Source: Bryobacterales bacterium (GTDB lineage: Bacteria > Acidobacteriota > Terriglobia > Bryobacterales > Bryobacteraceae). Taken from it: 8,779 nucleotides of DNA. A program made the position numbers and the translations under genes. A model generated the notes under the pieces. The model searched no databases. It was not told the origin of the DNA and worked only from the letters and a program-made list of their open reading frames with translations. This document shows, piece by piece, positions 7,573 to 8,779 of the stretch; the first letter of the stretch is position 1; every line of letters begins with the position of its first letter. The stretch covers positions 1-8,779 of the forward strand of contig JAOAPP010000002.1 in assembly GCA_025462985.1 (NCBI GenBank). The letters run 5' to 3'.

Positions 7573-8779
7573 CTAAGGTGCTAAGACCGGCGATCGAGCA
7601 GCCGCGGCATCGGCGTAAATCTGCGCCACGGTCAAATTGTTCGGATCCCAATAGTCCGCGTGCACTACCAGAATGTCGCCATGCGACACTGCTTGGGTAA
7701 GTTGCGGTCGGTACTGGGCCAGTTTGCCCGGATCGACATCGTTAACCAGGTTCACACTGAACGCGTTTGGATAATAGTTGTAAACAGTCGAAGGTGTACC
7801 TAGATCAGTGTGGAAGATGAAGCTCTGGAATGCCGCGGTATACCCGTAGTAAGCTGGCGTAGTTTCCTCCGGGATGAGCAGCGAGTCCGGCAGTGCAGCC
7901 GCGGCTTTTCGGAAGATGTCAACAGGAAGAGTACCCCCGTTCGCCTCGACTGAAGAGTCAATGTAGAAGAGCGTGGCGCCCCACCGATTGTGCGCAAACC
8001 TCATTTTTCGGATGAGTTCTGAGGTGACTTGCGCATCGGGCAAGCTGACCTGTCCGGCCGTTCCGTCCGCATTGAGCGTGAAATGTTGCGGCCGGACACA
8101 TACACCGACACGGAAGCCGGCGTTGCGCATGATGGCGAAATACGCGTCGTCCAGCTTTTTTCCGGCATACGGCGAATTCGGGTCGGTGACGATGCTTTCC
8201 ATTTCGGGAGCAACCTGGGCAATTTGGTCAGGTTCGCAAACATAGCTGGTGCTCTGCGGATATTGCTCGCCTTCGATGTCCCAAGTGATCACCCCTTGAG
8301 CGTTGAGTTGCTGTAAGTTCTGAACGTTGTTCTGGGCCTGCTGCAGTATCCGGTTCTGAAATTGCGCCAACCCCCCGCTCGTTCGGATATCGAAGTCGTT
8401 CGGGTTGCCGTCGTTGAAGTAGCGCCGTGGATTGTTGGGATACCCACCGCTCTGGCTTGGATTGCCTTGGGGAGAACTGGCAAGATACACGGACCCGATA
8501 ATGCGGCGGTCCGGCCATGAAAGCTTAGGCGGCCAATAATGCGCCCAGCTCTGGAATGCATTAGCCGCAAGGGTGCCGATCGGCGTGCCGGACGGAGCGA
8601 ATCGGAGCAGCAAGGTGAACTGGTCGGATTTACCGGGCCTGATGGGCCGGTCAAAATGCGGCGCGAACGACGCTACGCTGTCGGGAGTCGTGCTGCTTAT
8701 GATCGTCGTGTATGCGTTTCCTCCGGCTGGATCGAAGCCGGTGTAAAGGGGTTTGGACGCATTATTGAAAATCGAAGCC
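7573..8779 (-). CDS. Uncharacterised TIM-barrel-like protein, N-terminus beyond window edge
   Basis: I do not recognise the family. The frame is open to the last base, so the true start lies to the right; 401 residues are visible, ending at the TAG at 7575-7573. The TTG at 8613 is only an internal codon, since coding-like sequence (for example AGGNAYTTIISS, FAPHFDRPIRPG) continues upstream. The visible N-terminal part looks like the end of a beta-rich domain. From about 8500 down it alternates strands and helices like a beta/alpha barrel: RRIIGSVYLASS, GVITWDIEGEQ (8263-8283), FRVGVCVRPQHF, ATLFYIDSSVE (Asp at 7957-7959), LLIPEETTPAYYGY (Glu-Glu at 7864-7869), GDILVVHADYWDP. Acidic residues at strand ends are what a glycoside hydrolase would show, so polysaccharide cleavage is possible, but this is inference. 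A Gln/Asn-rich helix lies near 8290-8360. Transcribed toward gmd, it is not in the same operon. No signal peptide can be judged. Confidence 0.85.
   Translation of the reverse strand, partial: ASIFNNASKPLYTGFDPAGGNAYTTIISSTTPDSVASFAPHFDRPIRPGKSDQFTLLLRFAPSGTPIGTLAANAFQSWAHYWPPKLSWPDRRIIGSVYLASSPQGNPSQSGGYPNNPRRYFNDGNPNDFDIRTSGGLAQFQNRILQQAQNNVQNLQQLNAQGVITWDIEGEQYPQSTSYVCEPDQIAQVAPEMESIVTDPNSPYAGKKLDDAYFAIMRNAGFRVGVCVRPQHFTLNADGTAGQVSLPDAQVTSELIRKMRFAHNRWGATLFYIDSSVEANGGTLPVDIFRKAAAALPDSLLIPEETTPAYYGYTAAFQSFIFHTDLGTPSTVYNYYPNAFSVNLVNDVDPGKLAQYRPQLTQAVSHGDILVVHADYWDPNNLTVAQIYADAAAARSPVLAP

Noticed and set aside
7573..8613. TTG at 8613 as the start of the minus-strand gene
   Set aside because: The same frame stays open to the window edge and its upstream translation looks like coding sequence of a beta-rich domain, so the gene is truncated by the window rather than starting there.

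Overview
The window is a high-GC bacterial stretch given over almost entirely to making a surface or secreted polysaccharide (exopolysaccharide, capsule or O-antigen type). The dense, head-to-tail, often overlapping genes and the GT4/WcaF-like/Gmd gene mix suit a soil or environmental Gram-negative bacterium. My impression is Acidobacteriota or a similar lineage, but nothing in the window proves a taxon, and there is no rRNA, tRNA or other marker.

Layout, plus strand: (1) the C-terminal end of a Wzx/MATE-like polysaccharide flippase (1-675, cut by the left edge); (2-5) four consecutive GT-B fold, family GT4 retaining glycosyltransferases (668-1879, 1876-3216, 3255-4448, 4462-5757); (6) a WcaF-like left-handed beta-helix O-acetyltransferase (5754-6362); (7) GDP-mannose 4,6-dehydratase, gmd (6433-7482). 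Starts and stops overlap or lie within 70 bp throughout, so this is best read as one operon entered from the left of the window. Three junctions overlap (8 bp, 4 bp, 4 bp), which suggests translational coupling.

How the genes work together (inference from families): Gmd makes GDP-4-keto-6-deoxy-D-mannose, the precursor of GDP-fucose, GDP-rhamnose or GDP-perosamine. The four GT4 enzymes would add successive sugars to a lipid-linked repeat unit, the WcaF-like enzyme would O-acetylate it, and the flippase would carry it across the inner membrane. The priming phosphoglycosyltransferase, the Wzy polymerase, the export genes (Wza/Wzc) and the reductase that finishes the 6-deoxy sugar are not in the window.

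The right end (7573-8779) holds a convergent minus-strand gene, cut by the right edge. It encodes a protein of unrecognised family with TIM-barrel-like features and several conserved-looking acidic strand ends. It is the least explained part of the window. Between it and gmd lies a 90-bp gap with a perfect 9-bp inverted repeat that probably ends the operon transcript. No IS element, CRISPR array, tRNA, rRNA or riboswitch was seen, and there is no gene-free stretch longer than 90 bp.
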